Below are positions 19,314 through 28,994 of a stretch of DNA of 64,000 nt, one piece after another (the first letter of the stretch is position 1; every line of letters begins with the position of its first letter). The notes under the pieces were generated by a model, which was given only the letters and a program-made list of their open reading frames with translations, was not told the origin of the DNA and did not search any database. The DNA comes from Chlorobaculum parvum NCIB 8327. Its GTDB lineage: Bacteria; Bacteroidota; Chlorobiia; Chlorobiales; Chlorobiaceae. A program made the position numbers and the translations under genes. The stretch lies in the NCBI RefSeq assembly GCF_000020505.1, contig NC_011027.1, positions 1,038,001 through 1,102,000 of the forward strand, given 5' to 3'.

Positions 19314-20267
19314 TTAAAACGCCTTCATCTTTTTGACCTCTTTCCGCCAGCAATGGAACAGGATGTGCCCGGCATAGCCAGCGCATTCAGTGCCGAGGAT
19401 GGCTCGCGCCTTTTCCTGTAGAATCCGGTAGTTCTTTTCAGTCAGGCTGCGGCGGGCTTCTTCAATGCCGAACCACTCCCAGAGGTACTGTTTTACATGC
19501 GTATCGATGGGGAACGCATCGAACCGGCCAAGCCCGAACAGGGCGATGCAATCGGCGATTTTGAGGCCGATTCCGCTGTGCACGCACAAGGTTTCGCGAA
19601 GCGTTTCGAGATCGCATTCGCCTGAACCAACACAGGCTAGCGCCAGCTTGCCAGACTCGAACGAACGGGCCATGGCGATGATGTTTGCAGCCCTAATCCG
19701 GTTGTTATTCGTGCATAATGCCAGCTCAGAAGGATCAGCAGAAGCAAGAGCTGACGGGGTAGGGAAGCCGTAGAAAACCATCTCGCCTTCCGGCGTCTCA
19801 AGCACAATCTTTTGCCCATACCGTTCGGCAATCATGGAGACCTGACGGCGAATCAGGTGCATTCCGATGCCTTGAGCGCACATGAAAGTGACCATGATTT
19901 CGAACGGCTCCTGCCGCATTACCCGAACGGATCGGTACGGTTTTACCATTCGCCATAGTTCCGGATAATCTCGCTGAAAATCTGATGAAAAGATGCTGTT
20001 TTCATCAATATCAAAAGCAAAATACCACCTAAAAAAATCACTAATTTGCAAGCAAAAAGCTTCTTTACTTTGGCTGAAAATTTCAAAAGTAGTGCTATCA
20101 ATACTGCGCAGTAAAAAGATTTTATTGTCGATTACTGTGGAGTAATAACCGCTAAAATTTTCTTTTTGAGACCACCTAAAACTTTGGCCACTGAACAGTG
20201 TTGCGTGTAAATCAAAGTTTCGATGAGATTTTATTATGGTTTTTGATAATTCTTTAGCGTCTGCCAT
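19314..20267 (-). CDS. ogg: OGG1-type 8-oxoguanine DNA glycosylase/AP lyase
   Basis: The 317-residue protein has an OGG1-like N-terminal domain with SGQSFRW, followed by the helix-hairpin-helix GPD core. HSGIGLKIADCIALFGLGR carries the candidate catalytic lysine, and FPIDTHVKQYLW the catalytic aspartate. It would remove 8-oxoguanine and nick the strand. The N-terminal third (about 19900-20267) is AT-rich compared with the rest, grading into the T-rich intergenic region upstream. That suggests drift or a recombination boundary. Confidence 0.87.
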   Translation of the reverse strand: MADAKELSKTIIKSHRNFDLHATLFSGQSFRWSQKENFSGYYSTVIDNKIFLLRSIDSTTFEIFSQSKEAFCLQISDFFRWYFAFDIDENSIFSSDFQRDYPELWRMVKPYRSVRVMRQEPFEIMVTFMCAQGIGMHLIRRQVSMIAERYGQKIVLETPEGEMVFYGFPTPSALASADPSELALCTNNNRIRAANIIAMARSFESGKLALACVGSGECDLETLRETLCVHSGIGLKIADCIALFGLGRFDAFPIDTHVKQYLWEWFGIEEARRSLTEKNYRILQEKARAILGTECAGYAGHILFHCWRKEVKKMKAF

Positions 20268-20974
20268 AATTTGTGTTCATAATTCTGGTATTTATTTGCC
20301 TAATGAATATTTAGACAAGTAATCTAACATCTTTAATTTGAATGACTTAAATTGATTTATCTCATGCTTATGTTATGTCTGTTTTTGGTGTAAAAATTTG
20401 GATAAATATTTCTTTAATCTGGTTTGTTTTGGCTTTTTTGGTGCTTAAAATTTTGTTTTTACTGATCTTGTATTGTTTTTTCATTACTCTATAATATTTG
20501 CTTTAAATTTGCTGATAATTTAATAAATTAATCCATTAAATTATTGTGTGTATAGTTGTTTTGTTTTGTCTTAAAGCGTGATTTTAATTTTTTATGGTTG
20601 TTTTTTATTTTCGGTTTTTGTTTTGTAAGTCGCCTTAATATGGTTGCTTTGGCGATTATAATAATGCTATTAATTCTTTTCGTTTTTGTTTATGAAGATT
20701 TGATGATTGGTGTGTTGGTGCTTTGAACGGTGATTTAAAAATTCAGATGCACCTGCACTTGATTTGCCTTTGAAAACGTCGATGAGAGTTGAATTGAGTT
20801 GATGAGGCTGGTTTTGTCTGTTCTTTTTTGTCAGCAGAAAATGGTTGAGTAATCGAGCTGAAGATTCGATGAAATCGGGGTATGGATGGGTTTAGGTTGG
20901 ATTTGCTTTTCATTTGATGCCGCGATTGAGTGGCAAAAAACTCGATAGCTGACTTAGGCTGCAAGGTGAGATTT
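20268..20974. other. T-rich, gene-free interval
   Basis: About 700 bases without a credible gene. From roughly 20380 to 20700 the plus strand is dominated by T with some G and very little C, unlike anything else in the window. A minus-strand open frame at 20743-20964 has no recognisable features. The interval borders the degenerate tRNA at 20975 and the restriction island. Confidence 0.6.
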
Positions 20975-21050
20975 GCACTCGCAGCACAGTTGGTAGCGCG
21001 ACTGATTTTTTGTTAGTGGGTTCAAGATTTGAGCCCTTGCGTGTGAGCCA
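20975..21050 (+). pseudogene. degenerate tRNA-like sequence (pseudo-tRNA)
   Basis: Exactly 76 bases fold as a tRNA ending in an encoded CCA. The acceptor GCACTCG (20975-20981) pairs at 5 of 7 positions with CGTGTGA, followed by G-CCA. The D arm is GCAC-AGTTGGTA-GCGC with A14, G18, G19 and A21 kept and one stem mismatch. The anticodon stem ACTGA/TTAGT encloses TTTTTTG (anticodon read TTT). The T stem CAAGA/CCTTG encloses TTTGAGC. Departures are C for U8, T for C56, T at position 37, and stem mismatches. The acceptor and GCCA end recall tRNA-Arg more than tRNA-Lys. A terminator follows. A decayed copy fits best; a divergent working tRNA is possible. Confidence 0.55.
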
Positions 21051-21057
21051 AACAACA

Positions 21058-21092
21058 AAAAAGCCTTACAGAACGTGCCTGTAAGGCTTTTT
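21058..21092. terminator. bidirectional terminator
   Basis: AAAAAGCCTTACA (21058-21070) is the exact complement of TGTAAGGCTTTTT (21080-21092) with a 9-base loop. It lies 8 bases after the tRNA-like sequence and before the hsdM fragment, which is read from the other strand. Confidence 0.88.
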
Positions 21093-21126
21093 CTCTTGGT
21101 GATTGATAGTTAGAGGTGGGTCTGTT

Positions 21127-21324
21127 TTATGCCTCGTTTCCCCCTAAGCTAACGGCTATTTGTCGGAAGCTGTTCAGGTCGGCTTCGATGTTTTCGATGA
21201 TCTCCGCCGCCAGCTCTTCTGGGTCGGGCAGGTTGTCGAGGTCGGAGAGGGATTGGTCTTTCAGCCAGAAGATGTCGAGGCTGGTTTTGTTTTTCATTTC
21301 CTTGCTTGTAAAGGGCTTAACCAT
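21127..21324 (-). pseudogene. hsdM 3' fragment
   Basis: The 65-residue frame contains SLDIFWLKDQSLSDLDNLPD followed by PEELAAEIIENIEADLNSFRQIA, which is the usual C-terminal end of one class of type I N6-adenine methyltransferases (HsdM). An in-frame TGA lies immediately before the first ATG, so the rest of the gene is gone. It lies on the strand opposite the intact hsdRMS genes and differs from the C-terminus of the intact HsdM, so it is the remnant of another system, not a duplication. Confidence 0.7.
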
Positions 21325-21481
21325 TCAGTATATAACAAGATGCTTGTGTTAGTAGTGCAAAAGTTATCAATGTCTCCTGAAACCTTTGCTAAGTACCTGG
21401 TTTCCTTATTGATTCACCTGTTGCGCGCAACTGATTCCCATCTTTTATCGGCTTGACGCAACAAGATTGAAGAGCGCTCTG

Positions 21482-23839
21482 ATGGATAAAAAGCAACTCT
21501 CCGAGCGGGACATCTGTACCAAATTTATCACGCCATCACTTGAGCAAGTGGGGTGGGACATCGCTACCCAGGTGCGCGAGGAGTTTCCGTTGACCAATGG
21601 TCGCATCATCGTGCGGGGCAGCGTGCATACTCGCGGCAGCCGCAAGCGCGCGGATTACGTGCTGTTTTACAAGCCCAACATTCCCATTGCCGTCATCGAA
21701 GCCAAGGATAACAAGCATTCGCTGGGCGATGGAATGCAGCAGGCTCTGGGCTATGCCGATTTGCTTCAAGTTCCTTTCGTCTTCAGCTCTAACGGTGACG
21801 GATTTCTGTTCCATAACAAACTTGCCCCTGACGGCATCATTGAGCGCGAACTTGCCTTGCATGAATTTCCTTCCGCCGAAACGCTCTGGCAGTGGTGGGC
21901 AGCGCACCGAGGACTTGACGATCGACAGAACAACCTCGTAACTCAGGACTATTTCAGCGACGGTTCCGGCAAGACGCCCCGATACTACCAGTTACTCGCG
22001 ATCAACAAAACTGTCGAGGCCATTGCAGGCGGGCAGAACCGCATCCTCTTGGTCATGGCGACCGGAACTGGCAAGACCTTCACCGCTTTTCAGATCATCT
22101 GGCGGCTTTGGAAATCGAAAGCGAAAAAGCGCATCCTTTTTCTTGCTGACCGCAACATTCTGGTCGATCAGGCCATTACCAACGACTTCAAGCCCTTCGG
22201 ATCGGCAATGACCAAGATTCAGAAGCGGCAGGCCGACAAGTCGTATGAAATCTATCTTTCCCTTTATCAAGCAGTTACGGGCAATGAAGAAGAGAAGAAT
22301 ATCTACAAACAGTTCAGTCCCGACTTTTTCGATCTGGTCATTATCGACGAGTGCCATCGGGGTAGCGCCGCTGAGGATTCGGCATGGCGCGAGATTCTGG
22401 AATACTTCAATTCGGCTACGCAGATCGGCCTGACTGCTACGCCGAAAGAGACCAAAGAGGTCTCGAACATCGACTATTTCGGCGAACCGATTTACACCTA
22501 TTCTCTCAAGCAGGGCATCAATGACGGCTTTCTGGCGCCGTATAAGGTGGTGCGTATCGACATCGACAAAGACCTCGAAGGCTGGCGGCCCGACAAGGGA
22601 ATGCTCGACAAGTACGGCAACGAAATCGAAGATCGCATTTACAACCAGCGGGATTTCGACCGTAGCCTCGTGCTGGAAAAGCGCACTGAACTGGTGGCCA
22701 GGAAGGTGAGCGATTTTCTGCGCCGTACCAATCGCTTTGACAAAACCATCATCTTCTGCGAGAACATCGAACACGCTGAGCGTATGAGGCAGGCGTTGGT
22801 GAACGAAAACAGCGACCTGGCCTCGAAGCACGACAAGTACGTCGTGCGCATCACCGGCGATAACGAAGAGGGCAAGGCCGAACTCGACAACTTCATCTTT
22901 CCCGAAAAAACCTTTCCGGTCATCGCCACCACCTCAAAACTCATGACCACCGGTGTCGATGCACAGACCTGCAAGCTCATCGTGCTCGACCAGCGCATCC
23001 AGTCGATGACAGAGTTCAAGCAGATTATCGGGCGCGGCACGCGCATCAACGAGGAGTTTGGCAAGTTTTATTTCACCATCATCGATTTCAAAAAGGCGAC
23101 CGAGCTGTTTGCCGACCCCGATTTCGACGGTGATCCAGTGCAGATATATGAACCACAAGCCGGCGACTCTCCCTTACCTCCCGATATTTCGGGCGGAGAG
23201 CCCTATCCGGAAGGTCAAGAGGATCAGGATTGGCCCGATTTACAGGATAAGCCTGTTACTGGCGGAGTGCGCCGCTATGTCGTCGATAATGTTGAAGTGC
23301 GGGTGGTTGCCGAGCGGGTGCAGTACTTCGACGCCAATGGCAAGCTCATCACTGAATCGCTCCGCGACTACACGCGCAAGGCGCTTGCCGGGGAGTTTGA
23401 ATCGCTCTATGACTTCCTCAACCGCTGGAACAGCGCCGAACAGAAGCAGGCGATCATCGACGAGTTGGCCGAACACGGCATCTTTTTCGAGGCGCTTGCC
23501 GACGAGATCGGGCGCAAGTCCGGTAAGTCCTTCGATCCGTTCGATCTCATTTGCCATGTAGCCTGGGACATGCCGCCGCTCAGCCGGAAGGAGCGAGCCG
23601 AGCAGGTCAAAAAGCGAAACTATTTCACGAAGTATGGTGAGGAGGCCCGCAAGGTGCTCGAAGCGCTTCTTGACAAGTATGCCGACGAAGGCATCGGCCA
23701 CGTCGAGGAGACGCAAATCCTTACCATTTCGCCGTTTACCGAAATTGGTACGCCAATGGAGATCGTGCGCTTTTTCGGCGGAGTGGATGGGTACCGCCAA
23801 GCGCTGCTCGATCTTGAGCATGAACTCTATTGCGCCTGA
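21482..23839 (+). CDS. hsdR: type I restriction endonuclease subunit HsdR
   Basis: The 785-residue protein has an N-terminal PD-(D/E)xK nuclease motif (D58, E73-x-K75), then an SF2 translocase: ATGTGKT at about 193-199, DECH at about 289-292, GLTATP soon after, and [12 protein letters not shown] near 520. It cuts DNA at a distance after ATP-driven translocation. The layout resembles the EcoEI-type R subunits. I chose the ATG at 21482 with GAAGAG 7 bases upstream; a TTG at 21467 would add five residues. hsdM follows after 27 bases. Confidence 0.95.
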   Translation: MDKKQLSERDICTKFITPSLEQVGWDIATQVREEFPLTNGRIIVRGSVHTRGSRKRADYVLFYKPNIPIAVIEAKDNKHSLGDGMQQALGYADLLQVPFVFSSNGDGFLFHNKLAPDGIIERELALHEFPSAETLWQWWAAHRGLDDRQNNLVTQDYFSDGSGKTPRYYQLLAINKTVEAIAGGQNRILLVMATGTGKTFTAFQIIWRLWKSKAKKRILFLADRNILVDQAITNDFKPFGSAMTKIQKRQADKSYEIYLSLYQAVTGNEEEKNIYKQFSPDFFDLVIIDECHRGSAAEDSAWREILEYFNSATQIGLTATPKETKEVSNIDYFGEPIYTYSLKQGINDGFLAPYKVVRIDIDKDLEGWRPDKGMLDKYGNEIEDRIYNQRDFDRSLVLEKRTELVARKVSDFLRRTNRFDKTIIFCENIEHAERMRQALVNENSDLASKHDKYVVRITGDNEEGKAELDNFIFPEKTFPVIATTSKLMTTGVDAQTCKLIVLDQRIQSMTEFKQIIGRGTRINEEFGKFYFTIIDFKKATELFADPDFDGDPVQIYEPQAGDSPLPPDISGGEPYPEGQEDQDWPDLQDKPVTGGVRRYVVDNVEVRVVAERVQYFDANGKLITESLRDYTRKALAGEFESLYDFLNRWNSAEQKQAIIDELAEHGIFFEALADEIGRKSGKSFDPFDLICHVAWDMPPLSRKERAEQVKKRNYFTKYGEEARKVLEALLDKYADEGIGHVEETQILTISPFTEIGTPMEIVRFFGGVDGYRQALLDLEHELYCA

Positions 23840-23866
23840 AAACAACAACTTGACAGACAATCAGTA

Positions 23867-25333
23867 ATGTCTATCCAGAACCTCGTAAAATCCATACAGG
23901 ATATCATGCGCAAGGATGTTGGCGTTGATGGCGACGCTCAGCGCATCAGTCAGATTGTGTGGCTCCTTTTCCTGAAAATCTTTGATGACCGCGAGCAGGA
24001 GTGGCTGTTCACTCTGCCCGAATACCGTTCGCCACTGCTGCCTCATCTTCGCTGGAGCAACTGGGCCAAAGACCCGGAAGGTATCACCGGTGAGGAGCTG
24101 ATCGATTTCGTCAACAACGATCTTTTCCCCTCGCTGAAAAATCTCGCCACCACGCCTGGCGTTTCCTCGCATGGGCGCGTGGTTGGCTCGGTGTTCGAGG
24201 ATGCCTATAACTATATGAAGTCCGGTACGTTGCTGCGCCAGGTGATTAACATCATCGAGGAGGATGTGGACTTCAATACCTCTGGCGACCGGCATCTGTT
24301 CAACGACATTTACGAAAAGCTGCTCGCCGATCTGCAATCCGCCGGAAATGCTGGTGAATACTTCACGCCACGTGCGGTGACGCAGTTCATGGTGGACATG
24401 CTCGACCCGCAACTCGGCGAGTCTTTGCTTGATCCGGCCTGCGGTACCGGCGGCTTTCTCACCTGCGCCATCGAGCATCTGAACGAGCAGGTCAAGACCG
24501 TCGATGACCGCGAAAAGATTCAGGAGAGCCTGCACGGCGTAGAGAAGAAGCCCCTGCCGCACATGCTGGCCGTGACGAACATGATGCTGCATGGCATCGA
24601 CGTACCGACTAACATCCGGCACGATAATACGCTCAGCCGTCCGCTCAAGGATTACAGCCCGAAAGATCGGGTCGATCTCATCATCACCAATCCGCCGTTC
24701 GGGGGGATGGAAGAGGATGGCATCGAGAAGAACTTTCCCCGCCAGTACCAGACCCGCGAAACCGCCGACCTGTTTATGGCGCTTATCATGCACCTGTTGA
24801 AGCCCGATACCGGCAAGGCTGCCGTGGTGCTGCCGGACGGGTTCCTCTTTGGCGAAGGGGTCAAGACGACGCTCAAAAAAGAGCTGCTCGAATCGTTCGA
24901 TCTGCACACCATTGTGCGGTTGCCCAAAGGGGTGTTCAGCCCCTACACCAGCATTGCGACCAACATTCTGTTTTTCAAGAAGGGCGGGCCGACAAAAGAG
25001 GTCTGGTTCTTCGAGCATCCCTATCCGGAAGGGTACAAATCCTACTCCCGCTCGAAACCGCTGACTATCGCGGAGTTCGACCGAGAAAAGGCATGGTGGG
25101 GCGGAGCGTCGCGCAAAGGTCGCCAAACGACGGAGTACGCCTGGAAGGTGAGCGCGGAGGAGATTGTGGCGCGCAACGGCAACCTCGATTGCAAGAATCC
25201 GCACGAGGTCGAGGTGGTGCATGGTGATCCGGAGGAGTTGATGCAGGAGTATCATGGGATCGTCCGCCAGCTCGAAGAGGCGCAAGAGGCGCTGAAGCGC
25301 GAGTTGATCGATGCGCTGGAGGGGAGGGGATGA
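23867..25333 (+). CDS. hsdM: type I N6-adenine DNA methyltransferase subunit HsdM
   Basis: The 488-residue HsdM has an N-terminal helical domain, AdoMet-binding motif I DPACGTGGF (189-197) and catalytic motif IV NPPF (275-278). With HsdS it methylates adenine in the bipartite recognition site and protects host DNA. The hsdS start overlaps its stop codon by 4 bases. The C-terminus differs from the hsdM fragment at 21127-21324, so the two belong to different subfamilies. Confidence 0.96.
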   Translation: MSIQNLVKSIQDIMRKDVGVDGDAQRISQIVWLLFLKIFDDREQEWLFTLPEYRSPLLPHLRWSNWAKDPEGITGEELIDFVNNDLFPSLKNLATTPGVSSHGRVVGSVFEDAYNYMKSGTLLRQVINIIEEDVDFNTSGDRHLFNDIYEKLLADLQSAGNAGEYFTPRAVTQFMVDMLDPQLGESLLDPACGTGGFLTCAIEHLNEQVKTVDDREKIQESLHGVEKKPLPHMLAVTNMMLHGIDVPTNIRHDNTLSRPLKDYSPKDRVDLIITNPPFGGMEEDGIEKNFPRQYQTRETADLFMALIMHLLKPDTGKAAVVLPDGFLFGEGVKTTLKKELLESFDLHTIVRLPKGVFSPYTSIATNILFFKKGGPTKEVWFFEHPYPEGYKSYSRSKPLTIAEFDREKAWWGGASRKGRQTTEYAWKVSAEEIVARNGNLDCKNPHEVEVVHGDPEELMQEYHGIVRQLEEAQEALKRELIDALEGRG

Positions 25334-27066
25334 CGATGGATTTTCGGGACGGCGAAACATCGGTGGTTGAGCTGCTTGAGCGGCATTTCGAGGTGGCGTT
25401 TTCTGCGCCGGATGGGGTGAAGAAGCTGCGGGAGTTGATTCTGACGCTTGCGATGAAGGGCAAACTCGTGCCGCAGGATCCGAACGATCAACCGGCGAGT
25501 GAGATGCTGAAGGAGATTGAAGCTGAAAAACAGCGGTTGGTGAAAGAGGGGAAAATCAAGAATCCGAAAGCGTTACCGCCGATTACGGCTGACGATGTTC
25601 CGTATGAATTGCCGGATGGTTGGGAGTGGGTAAGGCTTGGTGAAATTACAGCCTATAACGGTAGAAAAAATATATCAGGAGATCAAATTGATCCAGATAC
25701 CTGGGTGCTTGATCTTGAGGATATTGAAAAGGATACTTCAAGAATTTTATATCGCGCGAAGTTCTCTGAAAGACAATCAAAATCAACAAAATCTACTTTT
25801 TTAAAAGGTGATGTGCTCTACGGTAAACTACGTCCATATTTGGATAAAATAGTTGTTGCTGATAGAGATGGGGTTTGTACTACTGAAATTGTTCCTATTG
25901 TTTCTTTCGTTGGATTGCATTCTGATTTTCTCAAATGGTTATTAAAACGTCCAGCATTTTTATCCTATGTCAATTCTTTGATGTATGGTGTGAAAATGCC
26001 TCGACTTGGAACGGATAATGCAGTGGCGAGTATTCATCCACTTCCACCACTTCCCGAACAACACCGTATCGTCGCTCGTATCGATGAATTGATGGCGCAT
26101 TGTGATGAGCTGGAAAAGCTGCGTGCGGAGCGGGAGCAGAAGCGCGTCAAAGTTCACGCCGCCGCAGTCAGGCAGTTGCTCGATACGACGGAGCCGGAGT
26201 CAAGCGCCAACGCATGGCAGTTCATCTCCCGGAATTTCCGTGAACTTTATAGCGATAAGGAAAACGTCGCCGAACTCCGCAAAGCCATTCTCCAGCTCGC
26301 CGTCATGGGCAAGCTCGTCCCGCAAGACCCGAATGATCCGCCTGCCTGTGAACTGTTGAAGGAGATTGAAGCTGAGAAACAGCGGTTGGTCAAAGAGGGG
26401 AAGATCAAAAAGCCGAAGGCGGTGTCGCCGATTAAGCCGGATGAAGTTCCGTATCCGCTGCCGGATAGTTGGGAGTGGGTGAGATTGGGAGACGTGATTT
26501 CTTATATGGATGCAGGTTGGAGTCCGAAGTGCGAAACTGGACCGGCAAGTGATTCGGAATGGGGAGTTTTAAAAACCACAGCGGTTCAAAAATTGGAATT
26601 CTTGCCGCATGAAAATAAGACTTTGCCTATAAAATTAACACCTCGACCAGAATATCAGGTAGAGGAAAAAGATATTTTGATTACTCGTGCAGGCCCAAAG
26701 AATCGAGTTGGTATATGTTGTGTTGCTACGTCTATAAGGCCTAAACTGATGTTATCGGATAAAATTATTCGGTTCAAAATCTATGGTGATCTGATTTCCC
26801 CGGATTATTGCGCTCTTTCTTTGAATACAGGATATTGTTCCGAACAAATTGAGATGTTTAAATCTGGTATGGCTGAGAGTCAAATGAATATTTCTCAAGA
26901 TAAGGTGAAACGTTTGTTGATGCTAATTCCCCCACTTCCCGAACAACACCGCATCGTCGCTCGCATCGATCAGTTGATGGCTTTGTGCGATACGCTGGAG
27001 CAGCAGATCGATGACGCCACCCGTAAACAAACCGAACTACTCAACGCCGTGATGACTCAGGTGTAG
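25330..27066 (+). CDS. hsdS: type I specificity subunit HsdS with two target-recognition domains
   Basis: The 578-residue product is two similar halves. Each begins with a conserved block (KGKLVPQDPNDQPA in half one and MGKLVPQDPNDPPA in half two, each followed by EIEAEKQRLVKEGKIK and WEWVRLG), has a variable recognition domain, and ends with LPEQHRIVARID plus a helical spacer. The two recognition domains set the two half-sites of the DNA target. They are AT-rich (about 25640-26020 and 26500-26930), unlike the conserved blocks. The start overlaps the hsdM stop; ATG at 25336 is an alternative. Confidence 0.95.
   Translation: MTMDFRDGETSVVELLERHFEVAFSAPDGVKKLRELILTLAMKGKLVPQDPNDQPASEMLKEIEAEKQRLVKEGKIKNPKALPPITADDVPYELPDGWEWVRLGEITAYNGRKNISGDQIDPDTWVLDLEDIEKDTSRILYRAKFSERQSKSTKSTFLKGDVLYGKLRPYLDKIVVADRDGVCTTEIVPIVSFVGLHSDFLKWLLKRPAFLSYVNSLMYGVKMPRLGTDNAVASIHPLPPLPEQHRIVARIDELMAHCDELEKLRAEREQKRVKVHAAAVRQLLDTTEPESSANAWQFISRNFRELYSDKENVAELRKAILQLAVMGKLVPQDPNDPPACELLKEIEAEKQRLVKEGKIKKPKAVSPIKPDEVPYPLPDSWEWVRLGDVISYMDAGWSPKCETGPASDSEWGVLKTTAVQKLEFLPHENKTLPIKLTPRPEYQVEEKDILITRAGPKNRVGICCVATSIRPKLMLSDKIIRFKIYGDLISPDYCALSLNTGYCSEQIEMFKSGMAESQMNISQDKVKRLLMLIPPLPEQHRIVARIDQLMALCDTLEQQIDDATRKQTELLNAVMTQV
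25476..25650 (+). repeat. hsdS conserved block, copy A (direct repeat with 26324-26490)
   Basis: This stretch encodes the repeated block before the first recognition domain. It aligns with 26324-26490 at DNA level, including an identical 20-base core in TTGAAGGAGATTGAAGCTGA-like sequence. A second repeated pair, CCCGAACAACACCG-CATCGTCGCTCG, lies at 26050-26098 and 26938-26984. Confidence 0.8.
26324..26490 (+). repeat. hsdS conserved block, copy B
   Basis: Second copy of the block that precedes a recognition domain, about 847 bases from copy A. Recombination between such copies can swap or delete recognition domains in type I systems. Confidence 0.8.
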
Positions 27067-27078
27067 GAGGGGAAAACT

Positions 27079-28977
27079 ATGCGCCTGACATCACTCTACA
27101 TCGGCCAATACAAAAATCTGCGGGATTTTTCCCTGAGCTTCGATGGCAGCAGTTTCATCGATGTCTTTGTAGGGAAAAACGGCACCGGAAAATCCAACCT
27201 GTTCGAGGCACTCATCGAGATATTCCGCCATCTTGTGGAGTACGATCGCGAAAAGGTTCCCTGCGATTTCAATTACCGTATCAAATTCGTGATTGATGAA
27301 AAAACAACCGAGATCGCATGGAACTCCGGTAAATTGATCATTGATGGTGAGGAACGGAGAACTGTGGGCAAAACACCGATGCCTGATAATGTGCTGATCT
27401 ATTACTCTGGTCATAATTATGCGGTATCCGACCTTGTGGAACGTTATGAAAAAGCCTTTCGTCGCCGACTCAAGGGGGCCAACATTGAAGACAATCGTCG
27501 CTTTATCAGCATTGGTCCGAAATACAAGTCATTGTTGTTGGCCGTGCTGCTTTCACAACCGGAAACGAACAAGGCCAGACGATTTATCATGGATAAATTG
27601 GGCATTGCAACGGTCGGCAAGGAACTCATTGTTGAATTCAGGCGGCCCGATTTTGCCAGAGGGCGCTTGAAAGAGCTTGGGGTTGATGGCATTGAGGCCT
27701 TCGATCCACGCACCCATTACTGGGGTACAGACGGTATTACACGCGAGTTCCTCAACAAATTAGCATCCTGTATCAAAGGCGAATTCAACCACTTTGATAT
27801 GTATAATCGTGGTAAGGATAGCTATCGCTTCAACATCAATCTTGATATCTTTAAGAAACGATTCAAAGATGATTCGGTATCGGAGATTTTCCGGCAGTTT
27901 GACAACCTCAAGACATTGGGAATGTTGGCAAACATCACGTTACGTCTGAAGTTCTCAAATGGTCGTAGCGGATTTATCTCCCATTTCAGCGATGGGCAAT
28001 TTCAGTCGGTTTACATCTATTCTATTATCGAATTGTTCAAGGATCGCAACTGCATTACCTTGCTCGACGAACCAGACTCATTTCTTCACCCCGAATGGCA
28101 ATACCAATTTCTCCAGCAGATCTTTGAGATTACCGATACTGCGGCAAAGAACAATCATGTGCTGATGAGCAGTCATAGTGCGGTTACCTTAATTCCTCAT
28201 GACAAGAAGAAAATTAAATTTTTCGATATCAAGGAAAGCCATGCAAATTGTTACGACTTACCAAAGGCAGTTGCCATCAAAAAGCTGAGTGCAGATATTA
28301 TCAAATATTCAGAGCAGGAACAGTTACTTAGCATCATCAATGCCATCCAGATTGAAAACAAACCGGTACTGTTCACCGAGGGCAGCACTGATCCGGTGAT
28401 TCTCAAGGTGGCATGGTACAAGCTGTATGACGTTGAGATGCCTTTCATCCCGTTTTATGCCTTCAGTTGTACCTACATCAAGCAGTTACTGACTGACGGT
28501 CGCATTCATGCTGAAATGGGTGGATTGCCGGTTTTCGCCCTTTTTGATTTTGACAAGGCCTATGATCAATGGAACGGATTGAATGGCTCCGTCAGTGAAG
28601 CCGATCCATTGAAAGGTATGATCAAGAAATGGGCTGAGGGTGAATCTTATGCTCTGATGTTGCCGGTGCCAGCAAATGTTGACATCCAAAAACAGGTCAT
28701 TCGAAATCCCACTACCGGTGAAACCTTCGGTGGCGACTCGTGCTGTGAGATAGAGCACCTGTTTTACGGTCTTGATGCAACAATGAATTATTACCAAAAA
28801 GAACCGTGTGTTGGCGGTAGCAAGATTGTGTTTAAATCAGACAGAGAGAAGACAGCATTTGCCAAAGAAGTCGTACCAAATCTCGATTCATCATGTTTCG
28901 AGGTCTTTCGTTCGATGTTTGAGTTTATCAAATCGAAATGTGCTGCCGAAGCAGATGGCGTGAAGATCGTGACATAA
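27079..28977 (+). CDS. OLD-like AAA ATPase with TOPRIM-type nuclease domain
   Basis: The 632-residue protein has an ABC/SMC-type ATPase: Walker A GKNGTGKS (32-39), signature-like SDGQF (304-308), Walker B LLDEPDSFLHP (328-338) and H-loop SSHS (364-367). The C-terminal part has TOPRIM-like residues: E435 in FTEGSTD, DFD at 490-492, and EIEHLF at 557-562. This is the arrangement of OLD-family phage-defence nucleases. It starts 12 bases after hsdS and should be co-transcribed. No GajB helicase or other known partner adjoins, so Gabija is unlikely. DNA nicking or cutting is inferred from the family; the trigger is unknown. Confidence 0.75.
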   Translation: MRLTSLYIGQYKNLRDFSLSFDGSSFIDVFVGKNGTGKSNLFEALIEIFRHLVEYDREKVPCDFNYRIKFVIDEKTTEIAWNSGKLIIDGEERRTVGKTPMPDNVLIYYSGHNYAVSDLVERYEKAFRRRLKGANIEDNRRFISIGPKYKSLLLAVLLSQPETNKARRFIMDKLGIATVGKELIVEFRRPDFARGRLKELGVDGIEAFDPRTHYWGTDGITREFLNKLASCIKGEFNHFDMYNRGKDSYRFNINLDIFKKRFKDDSVSEIFRQFDNLKTLGMLANITLRLKFSNGRSGFISHFSDGQFQSVYIYSIIELFKDRNCITLLDEPDSFLHPEWQYQFLQQIFEITDTAAKNNHVLMSSHSAVTLIPHDKKKIKFFDIKESHANCYDLPKAVAIKKLSADIIKYSEQEQLLSIINAIQIENKPVLFTEGSTDPVILKVAWYKLYDVEMPFIPFYAFSCTYIKQLLTDGRIHAEMGGLPVFALFDFDKAYDQWNGLNGSVSEADPLKGMIKKWAEGESYALMLPVPANVDIQKQVIRNPTTGETFGGDSCCEIEHLFYGLDATMNYYQKEPCVGGSKIVFKSDREKTAFAKEVVPNLDSSCFEVFRSMFEFIKSKCAAEADGVKIVT

Positions 28978-28994
28978 ACTGATTCGTTCCCGTC

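Noticed and set aside
20743-20964. Minus-strand 73-codon frame before the tRNA-like sequence
   Set aside because: No motif, and base composition like the surrounding non-coding DNA.
20975-21050. Working tRNA-Lys(UUU)
   Set aside because: The anticodon loop reads TTTTTTG with T at 37, and U8 and C56 are replaced, so a normal tRNA-Lys is unlikely. Kept as pseudo-tRNA.
25476-26490. CRISPR array
   Set aside because: The only long direct repeats are two copies inside hsdS and are coding. No regular repeat-spacer pattern is found in the window.
27079-28977. Gabija GajA
   Set aside because: The domain layout is similar, but no GajB-like UvrD helicase follows; the next genes are membrane proteins.
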